From positions 3,348,001 through 3,412,000 of the forward strand of contig NZ_CP117768.1 of assembly GCF_028623165.1 (NCBI RefSeq): DNA of 64,000 nt, written 5' to 3'. Numbering within the stretch: the stretch's first letter is position 1; every line of letters begins with the position of its first letter. The notes beneath the pieces are model-generated. The model saw only the letters and a list, made by a program, of their open reading frames with translations, made no database searches and was not told where the DNA came from. The DNA comes from Nostoc sp. UHCC 0926. Its GTDB lineage: Bacteria; Cyanobacteriota; Cyanobacteriia; Cyanobacteriales; Nostocaceae. The translations under genes and the position numbers were made by a program. Positions 16,751 to 25,824 of the stretch are shown here, piece after piece.

Positions 16751-18118
16751 ATGGCTCTCCAAACTTCTACAATTTTTTCACTTCAGGCACCAAAAGATAT
16801 TTCGCTTGACGAAATAGATGCGGAACTGAGTCAAATTTGGCAAAGCTACGGCATTACTGGCGAGGACGGTGGACTTCCCAGTGCTACTAGGGCAACAACA
16901 TTTACTTTAATAGTCTACGAACCAGAAGAAACTCAGTATTTGTTGGCTGCTTTGGGATTTTACAACGGCCCAATTGATGGGATTTTAGGGCCACAGATGG
17001 CAGCAGCATTGCGGGAAGTGCAAAAAAAACATAGTCTGCCACAAACTGGAACAGCAACACTAGAAACTCTCACTGTATTACGAGAAGAATTCGCTAAAGT
17101 TCAGCGAAGCACGTCTGGAGCAGAACATCCTGTTGGTGGGATCTTAAATAGCGCTGCCAGCCCCAGAATTGCCGATGAAATCGCCCTCCGCAACCCCTGC
17201 CGCATCATTGCCCTATTTCCGATTACTGGCGAAGATAAAGGGGTTAAAGCTCAAGTTTCTGCCTATTGCCCCATCCAAAAGCAATCGTCAAGGACACTTA
17301 TCTGCTGCGAATACATTACTCTCAGTGGTACTGCTGCTGCCTTGGAACGGATAGGGGGGATGATTCCAGCATTGTTGATTGGCGGCTTACCGAAGTTTCT
17401 CTGGTGGAAGGCAACACCAGACCCTAACAACAGTCTATTCAAGCGCCTAGCAGCAGTCTCCAATAATGTCATTGTAGATTCTTGCAACTTTAACACCCCA
17501 GAAAATGATTTACTCCACCTACAAGAGTTAGTAGAAACGGGTGTACCTTTAGCTGACTTGAACTGGCGTCGCCTCGCATCATGGCAGGAATTGACAGCTG
17601 AAGCCTACGATTCTCCTCACCGTCGCGCCGCCCTCAAAGAAATTGACCGCGTTACGATTGATTACGAGAAAGGCAACCCCGCCCAAGCTTTGCTGTTTTT
17701 GGGTTGGCTGGCAAGTCGGCTGGAATGGCAGCCAGTTGCTTATGAAAAGGAAAGCGGTGATTATGATATCACTCGCATCCGTTTTGTTGCTCAAGAGCAG
17801 CGACAAGTAGAAGCAGAGTTAGCAGGAGTTCCGGTTGCTGATGTGGGCGATATTATCGGCGACTTGATTGCCTTGCGCCTCAGTTCGACAAATCCCCAGG
17901 CAGACTGTGGTACAGTTATCTGCTCGGAAACTGGTGGTTGTATGCGGATGGAAACACACGGTGGTGCCCAATCCGCCGGTCTGTTTCAACAGGTGACTTC
18001 ACTTTCGGAACAAAAGGCGGAAGCATTGCTGAGTCAGCAAGTGCAACGCTGGGGCCGCGAGTCCCTGTTTGAAGAAAGCCTGGGAGTGACAGCGAATATT
18101 TTCAAATTGGCGAATTAA
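16751..18118 (+). CDS. opcA: Glucose-6-phosphate dehydrogenase assembly protein OpcA
   Basis: OpcA binds and activates cyanobacterial G6PDH. The 455-residue protein contains a peptidoglycan-binding-like helical part (about 60-110: L-L-A-A-L-G-F-Y-N-G-P-I-D-G-I-L-G-P) and a C-terminal OpcA domain. Near the end C391 and C397 (I-C-S-E-T-G-G-C-M) are six residues apart, the spacing of the thioredoxin-controlled Cys pair reported for Anabaena OpcA; a further Cys is at 386. This fits light/dark redox switching of G6PDH. It ends the operon: a strong terminator begins 20 bases after its stop. Confidence 0.95.
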   Translation: MALQTSTIFSLQAPKDISLDEIDAELSQIWQSYGITGEDGGLPSATRATTFTLIVYEPEETQYLLAALGFYNGPIDGILGPQMAAALREVQKKHSLPQTGTATLETLTVLREEFAKVQRSTSGAEHPVGGILNSAASPRIADEIALRNPCRIIALFPITGEDKGVKAQVSAYCPIQKQSSRTLICCEYITLSGTAAALERIGGMIPALLIGGLPKFLWWKATPDPNNSLFKRLAAVSNNVIVDSCNFNTPENDLLHLQELVETGVPLADLNWRRLASWQELTAEAYDSPHRRAALKEIDRVTIDYEKGNPAQALLFLGWLASRLEWQPVAYEKESGDYDITRIRFVAQEQRQVEAELAGVPVADVGDIIGDLIALRLSSTNPQADCGTVICSETGGCMRMETHGGAQSAGLFQQVTSLSEQKAEALLSQQVQRWGRESLFEESLGVTANIFKLAN

Positions 18119-18137
18119 TTCAGACCTAATCCCCCTA

Positions 18138-18174
18138 CCCCCCTTCCCGATGCGGGAAGGGGGGAATTTTTTTT
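18138..18174 (+). terminator. Rho-independent terminator of the fbp-tal-zwf-opcA operon
   Basis: A perfect 12-base stem (CCCCCCTTCCCG / CGGGAAGGGGGG) with an ATG loop is followed by AA and eight T. It is placed directly after opcA and before the separately transcribed cobyrinate synthase gene. Confidence 0.9.
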
Positions 18175-18399
18175 ATTATTAAAGTGAAGACGAATGGCAA
18201 GGAGAATTTAATTTATAAAATAGTGAAGATTCTTTATTAAAATATTTTGTATCTATCTTAAAAAAGAAGTATGGAGTTTGAATTTTATCCTTACAAAAGT
18301 GCAATTAATAAAACTAAACAGATTCAATATTTTTGTTTTACTTTGATTTTATACTACTAAGATAGCTGACTATTTAGTTTAACCAATCACCAATTATTC

Positions 18400-19761
18400 A
18401 TGTCTGTAATCATTGCTGGAGAACGTAGTGGGGTGGGCAAGACAACAGTTACGCTCACCCTTTTAGCATCTTTACGTCGTCGCGATCGCCTGGTGCAATC
18501 TTTTAAGGTGGGCCCAGACTACATTGATCCGATGTTTCATCAACACGTAACTGGTCGTGCTTGTCGCAATTTAGACCCAGTACTGACTTCCGAAGCCTAC
18601 GTTCAGCAATGTTTTGCCCTTCATAGTCAACTGAGTGAATATGCCCTAGTGGAAGGGGTAATGGGATTATTTGACGGAATTGGGCATGGGCAAGAAAAGC
18701 AAAAATCAACTGACTTTGCGAGTACGGCACACATCGCGCGGCTTTTAGATTTACCTGTGGTGTTGGTGATTGATTGTAGTCGTTTATCTGGTTCTGTAGC
18801 TGCGATCGCTCACGGCTACCAGTCTTTTGATCCCCGAATTAAAATAGCTGGGGTGGTACTAAATCGAGTCGGAAGCGATCGCCATCTCTCTCTCCTCAAA
18901 GATTCCCTAGAACCCTTACAATTACCCATTCTCGGCGTCCTGCGGCGTCAAGATAACATCACAATTCCCGATCGCCATTTGGGTTTAGTACCCACAGCAG
19001 AACTCCCAGAACTCAATGCTTTAATCGATCGCCTCGCTGATTTAGGAGACACCTGCTTCGATTGGCAACGCTTATTACCCCTGTTAAAATCAAAACCTCT
19101 CCCTCATCCCCCTGATCCCTCTCATCCCCCCTCCTCTATCAGGATTGCAGTAGCCCGCGATCGCGCTTTTAATTTCTACTACCAAGACAATCTCGATTTG
19201 CTGCAAAACCTTGGTGCAGAATTAGTTTTCTGGAGTCCCTTAGAAGATGCTGCAATACCAAAAGATGTGCAGGGAATGTATTTTGGGGGTGGTTTCCCAG
19301 AAGTTTTTGCCCAGCAACTAGCAGAAAATACCAGCGTTCGTGATGCAGTGAAAACGGCAATTCTTAAAGGAATGCCTACAGTTGCCGAATGTGGAGGATT
19401 GATGTATTTATGTGAGCAAATTATCGATTTTGAGGGTAAATCTTGGTCGATGGCGGGAGTTTTACCCACATCTGCTGTGATGGGTGGGCGTTTAACTTTG
19501 GGCTATCGTCGTGCAGTAGCTTTGCAAGATAATCTTTTAGTGAAGGCAGGTACAACTGTTTACGGACATGAGTTTCATCGTTCCCGTTTAACTTTAACTC
19601 CCACTCAGCCCCTATTTGAAACTTCTCGCTACGATTGTGAAGAAAATATGGGATGCGAGGGATGGGGTTTACCAGCAAATGTTCATGCTTCTTATGTTCA
19701 TCTCCATTGGGGAGAAAGTGGAGAGATACCACAACGGTTTATTAAGCAATGTAAAAGTTAG
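18400..19761 (+). CDS. cbiA: Cobyrinic acid a,c-diamide synthase (CobB/CbiA)
   Basis: It amidates the a and c side chains of cobyrinic acid in corrin (vitamin B12 or pseudo-B12) synthesis, using ATP and glutamine. The 453-residue protein starts with the P-loop G-E-R-S-G-V-G-K-T-T, has the D-x-x-P and V-E-G-V-M-G-L-F-D-G motifs of the dethiobiotin-synthetase-like domain, and ends in a class I glutamine amidotransferase domain with the nucleophile in A-E-C-G-G-L-M-Y-L and a late G-H-E-F-H. A Pro-rich linker (about residues 232-247) joins the halves. No other cob genes are nearby; its presence in the same window as CoaR/CoaT matches a cobalt-using cell. Confidence 0.95.
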   Translation: MSVIIAGERSGVGKTTVTLTLLASLRRRDRLVQSFKVGPDYIDPMFHQHVTGRACRNLDPVLTSEAYVQQCFALHSQLSEYALVEGVMGLFDGIGHGQEKQKSTDFASTAHIARLLDLPVVLVIDCSRLSGSVAAIAHGYQSFDPRIKIAGVVLNRVGSDRHLSLLKDSLEPLQLPILGVLRRQDNITIPDRHLGLVPTAELPELNALIDRLADLGDTCFDWQRLLPLLKSKPLPHPPDPSHPPSSIRIAVARDRAFNFYYQDNLDLLQNLGAELVFWSPLEDAAIPKDVQGMYFGGGFPEVFAQQLAENTSVRDAVKTAILKGMPTVAECGGLMYLCEQIIDFEGKSWSMAGVLPTSAVMGGRLTLGYRRAVALQDNLLVKAGTTVYGHEFHRSRLTLTPTQPLFETSRYDCEENMGCEGWGLPANVHASYVHLHWGESGEIPQRFIKQCKS

Positions 19762-19774
19762 TAGGTGAAGTCTC

Positions 19775-20055
19775 AGAGGTTGTTTGAAAAGTGTTTTGCT
19801 GTAACTTTAGGCACTTTTAGATCCCTCCTAGTACAACACGGCGTAAATAGAGCAACCATTTAAAAACCCTAAAGAGCTTATTCCGTAATACTTTTGAATG
19901 AGTGACTTCCGCCTTGCGGTACTAGCCCTTTTTAAGGGGAGAACCAGAATCAAAGTCCCCCAATTTATCGGGGAGCCACTGTTATTGCACGTGGCATGGA
20001 TTTAGAAGGATCTAAAACTTTTGATCCCCAGAAGAGGGCTTTTCAAACATCCTCT
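19775..20055. repeat. 281-base inverted-repeat element (AGAGGTTGTTTGAAAAG ends)
   Basis: The left end AGAGGTTGTTTGAAAAG is matched in inverse at 20039-20055 with a single difference (T/A). No transposase frame is inside. A G+C-rich hairpin lies internally (TAAGGGGAG region). It looks like a non-autonomous element next to the cbiA stop. Confidence 0.65.
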
Positions 20056-20098
20056 AAGACCAGAGCCACTACTTTTACGCCAACTAGCAATAAATTTG

Positions 20099-20554
20099 CT
20101 AACATTTGTAAACACTACCATTATTAATATCTCTTTCAGTTTTAAAAAGGTTTTCAAAAGTATAAAGATTGAAAATTGTCTGATGTTCTCGATACTGATG
20201 ATTATCTCTACAACTTACCTGAATATCATCAATAGACCAGTTGGCAAAACCGATTCCCTTACAGCTCTTTAGAATTATCCGTATTCCCGGCATTTGGGTT
20301 GTTCCTGTTCTCCAACCTTTGGAAGTAATGTAATAGGACAAAGTTGCTTTAAATTGGTTATCAGCGAACTTGATTAGGATCAATTTCATGTCATCCAAAA
20401 CAAAATGTTCTTGACTTCTATCAAGTATATTGCTCAAGATACATCTATCATTCCATTTATTAAATTTGCTGAATGAGTCTGGAGTTTCTATCGGTTTAGA
20501 ACGTTCTAACCTGTCATAACAAGAAGTTATCGCTTGTTCTTGAGTAGTATTCAT
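20099..20554 (-). CDS. Hypothetical protein, about 151 residues
   Basis: No family is recognised. Starting at ATG 20554 (M-N-T-T-Q-E-Q-A-I-T-S-C-Y-D-R-L-E-R) it would be 151 residues; the frame is open back to a TTG at 20629. The C-terminal half is rich in Cys, Asn and Phe. There is no signal peptide or membrane helix and no clear Shine-Dalgarno site. It lies in an A+T-rich, repeat-flanked area between cbiA and a cyclic-nucleotide-binding gene. It may be a decayed or strain-specific gene. Confidence 0.4.
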   Translation of the reverse strand: MNTTQEQAITSCYDRLERSKPIETPDSFSKFNKWNDRCILSNILDRSQEHFVLDDMKLILIKFADNQFKATLSYYITSKGWRTGTTQMPGIRIILKSCKGIGFANWSIDDIQVSCRDNHQYREHQTIFNLYTFENLFKTERDINNGSVYKC

Positions 20555-20629
20555 CTTGATTTCACACCCATCTGCTAAAAGTGTTGAGATAAACGACTGT
20601 AATCCTACCCCAATCAGGTGTTCTGTCAA

Positions 20630-21189
20630 TAATATTCTTAATAAGTTGCTATAAATTAACCTGAGTTCGACAGTTAGAAAAGGACAAAAAGCTTGCTAAA
20701 TATGAATTTAAGAAATTGGGCAGGTAAAGTGATGCCGAAGATTTATGGAGAATCGGCAAAAAAGTCACAAAAAAACGCCGAGACTATAAATATCTAAGAA
20801 AAATTGAGTCTCGACTATATCTACGATTGTATCTTGCCTTAATATTACACAAATCTTCTGTGACGTAGATGATTTCTGTAATCAGTGGGAAAGCTTGTGG
20901 TAGCAAGTGTCACAGTTAGCATCCACACTCATGTGAACGTCGCAGTCAGTTGGCATCAACTAACTCTTTGCTTAAGACGTAGATGGGCGAATAAATCTTT
21001 AAACACATTTACTAAAGCAATAAGATGCCTTTAGAACAGCTATGTCCTTTCGATTTTTTGACTGGTTGACCTTTAACCGTGACGTATTTGCTGCTTATAA
21101 AGCTAGTTTGGGCTTTATTTGGGCTTAATTTTTGTCTAAGTCCCATTAGTAGTGTTTTTGAACCTACACAGGAACCAAACCGCTATTTC
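20630..21189. other. Intergenic region without a clear gene
   Basis: Short open frames only; the longest (21079-21276, plus strand) overlaps the tail of the minus-strand gene below and resembles nothing. No strong hairpin or terminal repeat pair was seen. Confidence 0.4.
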
Positions 21190-21657
21190 TCACTCTCTGC
21201 TAAAAGCCCCCGGATTTGTCCGTGGGGAATTCGTTACATTCATATCGTCATTCAATCTGCGAATCAGACGGGATAACTCACGAATGATATTCACCGCAAT
21301 TTCGGGAGTTTCTTCGATCGCATCATAAAGTTGCTCTTGCGTCAGTTCTAAAAATTCGCAAGGTTCCAAAGTCGTTGCGGTGGCGGAACGAGGCTGAGTA
21401 TCAAATACTGCCATCTCACCAAAGTATTTTCCCTGTTCCACCTCTGCAAGTTGTTTATTCCCAATGTGAACTTTAACTCGACCTGACACGACAATATAGA
21501 GCGATCGCCCTTCTTCTCCTTGGCGAAAGATGGTGTAATTAGCTGGAAATGACAGTTCGTTCATCACTGAAGTGAGCCGCACTATAAAATCATCCCGCAA
21601 TTCCTTAAAAATTGGGACTCGCCGGACAAATAATAAACGGTCAACACTGGTTAGCAT
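21190..21657 (-). CDS. Stand-alone cyclic-nucleotide-binding domain protein
   Basis: A 155-residue Crp/Fnr-type beta-roll: F-R-Q-G-E-E-G-R-S-L-Y-I-V-V-S-G-R-V-K-V followed by the phosphate-binding cassette F-G-E-M-A-V-F-D-T-Q-P-R-S-A-T-A, with the Glu and Arg that contact the cyclic nucleotide. The usual C-terminal helix-turn-helix is absent; after the helix R-L-I-R-R-L-N-D-D only a short polar tail remains. It therefore probably binds cAMP or cGMP (or only has the fold) and acts through a partner, not on DNA. No partner gene is adjacent. Confidence 0.85.
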   Translation of the reverse strand: MLTSVDRLLFVRRVPIFKELRDDFIVRLTSVMNELSFPANYTIFRQGEEGRSLYIVVSGRVKVHIGNKQLAEVEQGKYFGEMAVFDTQPRSATATTLEPCEFLELTQEQLYDAIEETPEIAVNIIRELSRLIRRLNDDMNVTNSPRTNPGAFSRE

Positions 21658-21862
21658 AATTACAAGTTAAACATCAAACATTACTGTACATTTTCAAACT
21701 GAAGCCACGAGATTAGTCATATTAACCGATGTTTAGCACTAGCTGCCAAGAATATCCCAGGCTTTAGCGACAGAAATCCACTTAGTAGGGACTTCCAGTT
21801 AAAAAAACATCCCATCTCCGGGGCGCAAGTAGGGGCGCAAGGCCAAGATCCCCTACAAATGT

Positions 21863-22058
21863 AGGACTTACGCACACTCTACGAATTATTGGCGCTCTTC
21901 TTTACGAGACGCTGCGCGTTGGCGGAGCCTCTCGCAGAGAAGGCGTCAACTCTTGGAGACGCTGCGCGTTCGCGTAGCGTTCCGTTGGCGCAGCCTCTCG
22001 TAGAGAAGGAAAGGCGGTTCGATAAATTAAGCTTTTTAGCAATTTTTGCGTAAGTCCT
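21863..22058. repeat. MITE-like element, copy B (AGGACTTACGC ends), 196 bases
   Basis: AGGACTTACGCACACTC at the left and TTTTTGCGTAAGTCCT at the right are its terminal inverted repeats. The inside is stacked palindromes of GAGACGCTGCGCGTT and GAGGCTGCGCC type. No direct repeat flanks it. It separates the cyclic-nucleotide-binding gene from the hydrolase. Confidence 0.75.
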
Positions 22059-22149
22059 GAATAATTGTTTGGACTCTTAATTTTTGTGGGTAATTTATTC
22101 TTTGTCAGTCCTTTTATAACGATTTGTTAGCGGCACTGGCAAAGCGAAT

Positions 22150-22971
22150 TCAGGTCTTGAGGAATGCCAGCAGGTCAGTGTTAAATTGATCCCGATGTGT
22201 GCTGGTCAGTCCATGAGGTGCGCTCGGATAGACCTTCAGAGTTGAGTCCTTGACAATCTTTGAGGAGAGAAGAGCTGAGTTATTGATCGGCACAATTTGG
22301 TCGTCGTCGCCGTGAATGATCAGCGTCGGCACGTCGAACTTTTTCAGGTCTTCGGTGAAGTCCGTTTCCGAGAACGCCTTAATGCAGTCGAACGCACCTT
22401 TGAGACCGACTTGCATACTCTGGAGCCAGAACTGCTCTCGCAGACCTTGGGAGACTTTAGCACCTGGTCTGTTAGCACCGTAGAATGACTCGCTGAGGTC
22501 TTTGTAAAACTGGGAACGATCATTAGCAACACCCGCGCGGATGTTGTCAAAGACTTCGATTGGCAGTCCGCCAGGATTAGCTTCGGTCTTTAGCATCAGC
22601 GGTGGCACTGCGCCGACTAGTACGGCTTTGACAACGCGCCTCGTGCCGTGGCGACCGATATAGCGGGTGATTTCGCCGCCGCCTGTCGAGTGACCGACTA
22701 GGACTACATCTTTGAGATCCAGTGTCTCAATGAGCGCCGCGAGATCGTCGGCGTACCTATCCATTTCATTGCCGTTCCAGGGCTGGCTTGACCGCCCATG
22801 TCCGCGACGGTCATGGGCGATCGCGCGATAACCATTGTCTGCCAAGAAGACCAGTTGCTCGTCCCAGGCATCAGCATTAAGCGGCCAGCCATGACTGAAG
22901 ACGACAGGTTGTCCTGTGCCCCAGTCTTTGTAATAAATTTGCGTGTCATCTTTCGTTGTGATCATGCTCAT
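22150..22971 (-). CDS. Alpha/beta hydrolase, cofactor-free haloperoxidase/esterase type
   Basis: The 273-residue protein has the catalytic triad of this family: Ser in G-H-S-T-G-G-G, Asp in H-G-D-D-D-Q-I-V-P and His in P-S-A-P-H-G-L. The oxyanion loop is S-H-G-W-P-L, and the R-R-G-H-G-R-S motif is present. Such enzymes are called non-heme chloroperoxidases or perhydrolases but usually act as esterases; the natural substrate is unknown. AAGGAG seven bases before the ATG gives a strong ribosome site. It lies with an SDR gene on the same strand, in the accessory stretch, and a MITE copy separates them. Confidence 0.88.
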   Translation of the reverse strand: MSMITTKDDTQIYYKDWGTGQPVVFSHGWPLNADAWDEQLVFLADNGYRAIAHDRRGHGRSSQPWNGNEMDRYADDLAALIETLDLKDVVLVGHSTGGGEITRYIGRHGTRRVVKAVLVGAVPPLMLKTEANPGGLPIEVFDNIRAGVANDRSQFYKDLSESFYGANRPGAKVSQGLREQFWLQSMQVGLKGAFDCIKAFSETDFTEDLKKFDVPTLIIHGDDDQIVPINNSALLSSKIVKDSTLKVYPSAPHGLTSTHRDQFNTDLLAFLKT

Positions 22972-23182
22972 CTTTTTATCTCCTTATTCGTGGTTAGAGG
23001 TTGTCGGCACAGCATAACTTCAGCAGTAAGGTCTTAAGCAGCAACATCCGGGAAAAGACACATAGCTCTAAAAGTATCCCAGTAAACGTTCTTCTGGAGC
23101 AATCCCTTGGCGTGTGTCCAAAGGGTGCGGAATCAGGTTCTAAGCTAATGAAGCGATGCCTGTGGCAGGCTACCGCACCCAC

Positions 23183-23336
23183 AGGACTTACGCAAAAATC
23201 ACCAAAAAGCTTAATTTATCGAACCGCCATCTCTACGAGAGGCTGACGCCAACGCGCAGCGTCTCGCAGAGAAGACGCCAAGGACGCCTTCGCGGAGCGT
23301 CTCGAAGAGAAGAATCGTAGAGTGTGCGTAAGTCCT
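23183..23336. repeat. MITE-like element, copy C (AGGACTTACGC ends), 154 bases
   Basis: Perfect terminal repeats AGGACTTACGCA and TGCGTAAGTCCT. It is nearly identical to copy D at 25337-25490 but in the opposite orientation. No flanking direct repeat is visible. Between it and the SDR gene (23337-23434) there is no gene. Confidence 0.8.
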
Positions 23337-23434
23337 AACCATCTCCCTGTGCATTTCCTTGAGTTATTTGAGTTGAGCATGAAGTGGACTAGAAACAGCC
23401 TATTTTTTACCTTACCAACCGCTTTGGGGAGGCT

Positions 23435-24187
23435 TCAAATCTGGGCCATGCCCCCATCGACGAAGAGTTCGATGCCGTTGACAAAGCTGCTGTCATCGGA
23501 TGCAAGGAAGACGACAGCTTTAGCAATCTCGTCTGGCGTGCCCACCCGCCCAAGGGGGATATTCTCAGCCTGACTTGCTATAAATCCCTGCACCTGCTCC
23601 TCGGTCAGTCCGATGAGATTGTAGCCAGGAGTAGGCACGACACCAGGGCTGATGGCATTGACACGAATCTTGCGCTCTTTGAGGTCGAGTGTCCAGTTCC
23701 GGGCAAACGATCGCACGGCGGCTTTGGTGGCGCTGTAAACGCTGAACGCTGGGGTGCCCTTGATAGAAGTAATCGAAGCATTGAGGATAATCGAAGCCCC
23801 CTCTGGCAACAAAGGCAATGCCTTCTGCACGGTGAAAAGCAGACCTTTGACGTTGGTGTTGAAGGTTTTGTCAAAGTGTTCTTCGGTAATCGATCCGAGC
23901 GGGACAAGTTCCCCACCTCCAGCATTGGCGAAGATGATATCAAGGCGACCTTTCTCTTGCTCAATCGTGGCGTAAAGGCGATCAAGGTCTGCTAGATTTG
24001 AGGCATCGCTCTGAACGCCCATGACGTTTTTACCGATCTCTTTGACGGCGGCATCAAGTTCATGCTGACGACGACCCGTGATGAAGACATATGCACCTTC
24101 GGCAACGAATCGCTTGGCAGTAGCAAGACCGATACCGCTGGTGCCACCTGTAATCAGCGCGATTTTTTCTGAAAGCTTCTGTGACAT
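23435..24187 (-). CDS. Short-chain dehydrogenase/reductase
   Basis: A classical 250-residue SDR: cofactor loop [12 protein letters not shown] at the end of the Rossmann core, catalytic Ser in N-A-S-I-T-S and Y-S-A-T-K with the active Tyr and Lys, then S-P-G-V-V-P-T-P and a C-terminal V-D-G-G. The R in T-G-R-R after the second strand suggests NADP(H). The substrate is unknown. It sits next to an SDR fragment and a divergent TetR gene that probably regulates the pair. Confidence 0.9.
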   Translation of the reverse strand: MSQKLSEKIALITGGTSGIGLATAKRFVAEGAYVFITGRRQHELDAAVKEIGKNVMGVQSDASNLADLDRLYATIEQEKGRLDIIFANAGGGELVPLGSITEEHFDKTFNTNVKGLLFTVQKALPLLPEGASIILNASITSIKGTPAFSVYSATKAAVRSFARNWTLDLKERKIRVNAISPGVVPTPGYNLIGLTEEQVQGFIASQAENIPLGRVGTPDEIAKAVVFLASDDSSFVNGIELFVDGGMAQI

Positions 24188-24243
24188 AGTGATGTTTTTT
24201 TTGAATCAGGTTTAGGGACTAGCAAGTCTAGATTACATATCGT

Positions 24244-24408
24244 TCAAGCTGTAATGGCAAGCACCACCTCGTCGGCTTTTTGGGGCGAACTAGTGTAGGT
24301 GAGGGCGACTGCTGCGCCATCGTGGGCGAGACGTTTAGCGATCGCTGCCCCTAGACCGCGTGAACCGCCCGTAACCAATACAACTTTACCTACGAGTGTT
24401 TTTCCCAT
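24244..24408 (-). pseudogene. N-terminal fragment of a second SDR gene
   Basis: A 54-residue frame starting M-G-K-T-L-V-G-K-V-V-L-V-T-G-G-S-R-G-L-G contains the complete Rossmann cofactor loop of an SDR and then stops after A-D-E-V-V-L-A-I-T-A. The catalytic Ser, Tyr and Lys region is absent. Downstream, an AGGGACTAGCAAG sequence near 24211 resembles the end of the 25127 element, so a deletion or insertion at that point may have removed the rest. It is divergent from tetR. Confidence 0.8.
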
Positions 24409-24451
24409 AATTTGCTCCACTGGGCATAATAGTTGCTAATCAGTGTTTATT

Positions 24452-24463
24452 TACCAATCGGTA
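24452..24463. promoter_or_regulatory. Possible TetR operator in the divergent SDR/tetR gap
   Basis: TACC-AATC-GGTA is a small inverted repeat midway between the SDR fragment and the tetR start, about 56 bases before tetR. TetR repressors commonly bind such sites in divergent gaps. It is short, so the call is tentative. Confidence 0.35.
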
Positions 24464-24518
24464 CAAAAAGTATCCCCTGATTAAATCTTGCTGTCAAGGA
24501 AGTTTTATACTCAAAGGT

Positions 24519-25127
24519 ATGGAAACGAGAAAGTCTCATAGAGTACAGGGACGTCCTCGCGCTTTTGATATCGACGAAGCTTTAGAGCAAGCTTTGCAGA
24601 TATTCTGGCGCAAGGGCTATCTGGGAACATCCCTTACGGATCTAACTGAGGCGATGGGTATTAACCGTCCGAGCCTCTATGCTACCTTTGGCAACAAGGA
24701 AACTTTATTCCGCAAGGTGCTTGATCGCTATAGTGATAGGCAAACAGCCTACCTTCGTGAGGCACTTGAGGAGCCAACTGCACGTAGAGTCATCGAGCGG
24801 ATGATGTCTGGCGTTGTTGACTTGGTGACTAATCCGTGCAATCCCTCAAGATGTCTCTTTGCACTGAGTATGCTTTCATGTGGACATCCAGACGATCCGC
24901 TCCATCAAGAATTGGCAGAACGCCGAGTCTTAGGCGAGATTGCAATACGCGATCGCTTCGAGCGTGCTTTATCAGAAGGTGACTTGCCGTCTGATATTGA
25001 TCCTGCTACCCTTGCTCGCTTTGTCGTAACTGTTAACTTTGGGATGTCCGTCCAAGCAGCGAGTGGAGCCAGTCGCGCCCAACTCTTAGAGGTTGTTCAG
25101 ACGGCATTGCGAGCCTGTCGAATTTAA
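24519..25127 (+). CDS. TetR/AcrR family transcriptional regulator
   Basis: 202 residues. The N-terminal helix-turn-helix is clear: A-L-E-Q-A-L-Q-I-F-W-R-K-G-Y-L-G-T-S-L-T-D-L, then M-G-I-N-R-P-S-L-Y-A-T-F-G-N-K-E-T-L-F. The C-terminal ligand domain contains two Cys in L-V-T-N-P-C-N-P-S-R-C-L-F, a feature of TetR subfamilies that respond to electrophiles or quinones, though that role is inferred. It is divergent from the SDR fragment and the intact SDR, its likely targets. Its TAA overlaps the terminal repeat of the following element. Confidence 0.9.
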   Translation: METRKSHRVQGRPRAFDIDEALEQALQIFWRKGYLGTSLTDLTEAMGINRPSLYATFGNKETLFRKVLDRYSDRQTAYLREALEEPTARRVIERMMSGVVDLVTNPCNPSRCLFALSMLSCGHPDDPLHQELAERRVLGEIAIRDRFERALSEGDLPSDIDPATLARFVVTVNFGMSVQAASGASRAQLLEVVQTALRACRI

Positions 25128-25518
25128 GGGACTAGCAAAAAAATAAATGGCCAGAAAAAATCAAGGCAGTCTGTAAAAAATAAATCAATTCACGCTGGTC
25201 AAATTGCTTGCTTTTTGCACAGTCAGGAGTTGATTTAGGAAGGAAGCAGTCCCCTTGGAAACTACTTCTTCCACTTTTTCTCTGATTATCATTCTTATCT
25301 AGGTTATGTAGCTTTATTTAATCATTTTTGGATCATAGGACTTACGCACACTCCACGATTCTTCTCTTCGAGACGCTCCGCGAAGGCGTCCTTGGCGTCT
25401 TCTCTGCGAGACGCTGCGCGTTGGCGTCAGCCTCTCGTAGAGATGGCGGTTCGATAAATTAAGCTTTTTGGTGATTTTTGCGTAAGTCCTGGATCATTTA
25501 TTTTTTTTTGTAGTCCCT
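25127..25518. mobile_element. Inverted-repeat element with another MITE inserted in it
   Basis: AGGGACTAGCAAAAAAATAAA at the left and the inverse of AGGGACTACAAAAAAAAATAA at the right form terminal repeats. Without the nested element and its duplicated target it is about 230 bases with no transposase frame. Single ends of the same family occur near 11974, 22092 and 24211. It abuts the tetR stop codon. Confidence 0.65.
25337..25490. mobile_element. MITE-like element, copy D, with 7-base target duplication
   Basis: 154 bases with AGGACTTACGCAC ... TTTGCGTAAGTCCT ends, an inverted near-copy of the element at 23183-23336. GGATCAT stands at 25330-25336 and again at 25491-25497, a perfect 7-base direct repeat that marks the insertion. 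It lies inside the element at 25127-25518. Confidence 0.85.
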
Positions 25519-25824
25519 AAAGTTATTAATCACTTTTATTTATCGTTTTAAAAAACAAGAGTATTTGCTCTTATTTGGTTGAAAGCCATAATATTGACTT
25601 CATGAGCTCCCAAGGTACCTTGCTGAGAAATAAAAATACCAATTTGATTAGAGGCGTAGTTTACCGCCGTAGGCATCGCCTCTAAAAACTGGGGAACTGG
25701 CTGATGACTAGCGAAGATCGGTTGTCGTTAAGTAATACAGTCACAAAATCTCCTGAACTGCCCTCATTGCCAGAAGCAGAGAAGGACTAAGACAAACAGC
25801 ATTGAATTATCGTGAGCAAAAATT
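25519..25824. other. Intergenic region upstream of the CadD-like gene
   Basis: A+T-rich. The part near 25655-25690 holds a fragment of a dispersed palindromic repeat (GGCGTAGTTTACCGCCGTAGG). No gene or clear metal-regulator box was seen. Confidence 0.45.

Noticed and set aside
24244..24408. A functional small dehydrogenase or peptide gene
   Set aside because: Only the cofactor loop of an SDR remains; catalytic residues are missing, so it is a gene fragment.
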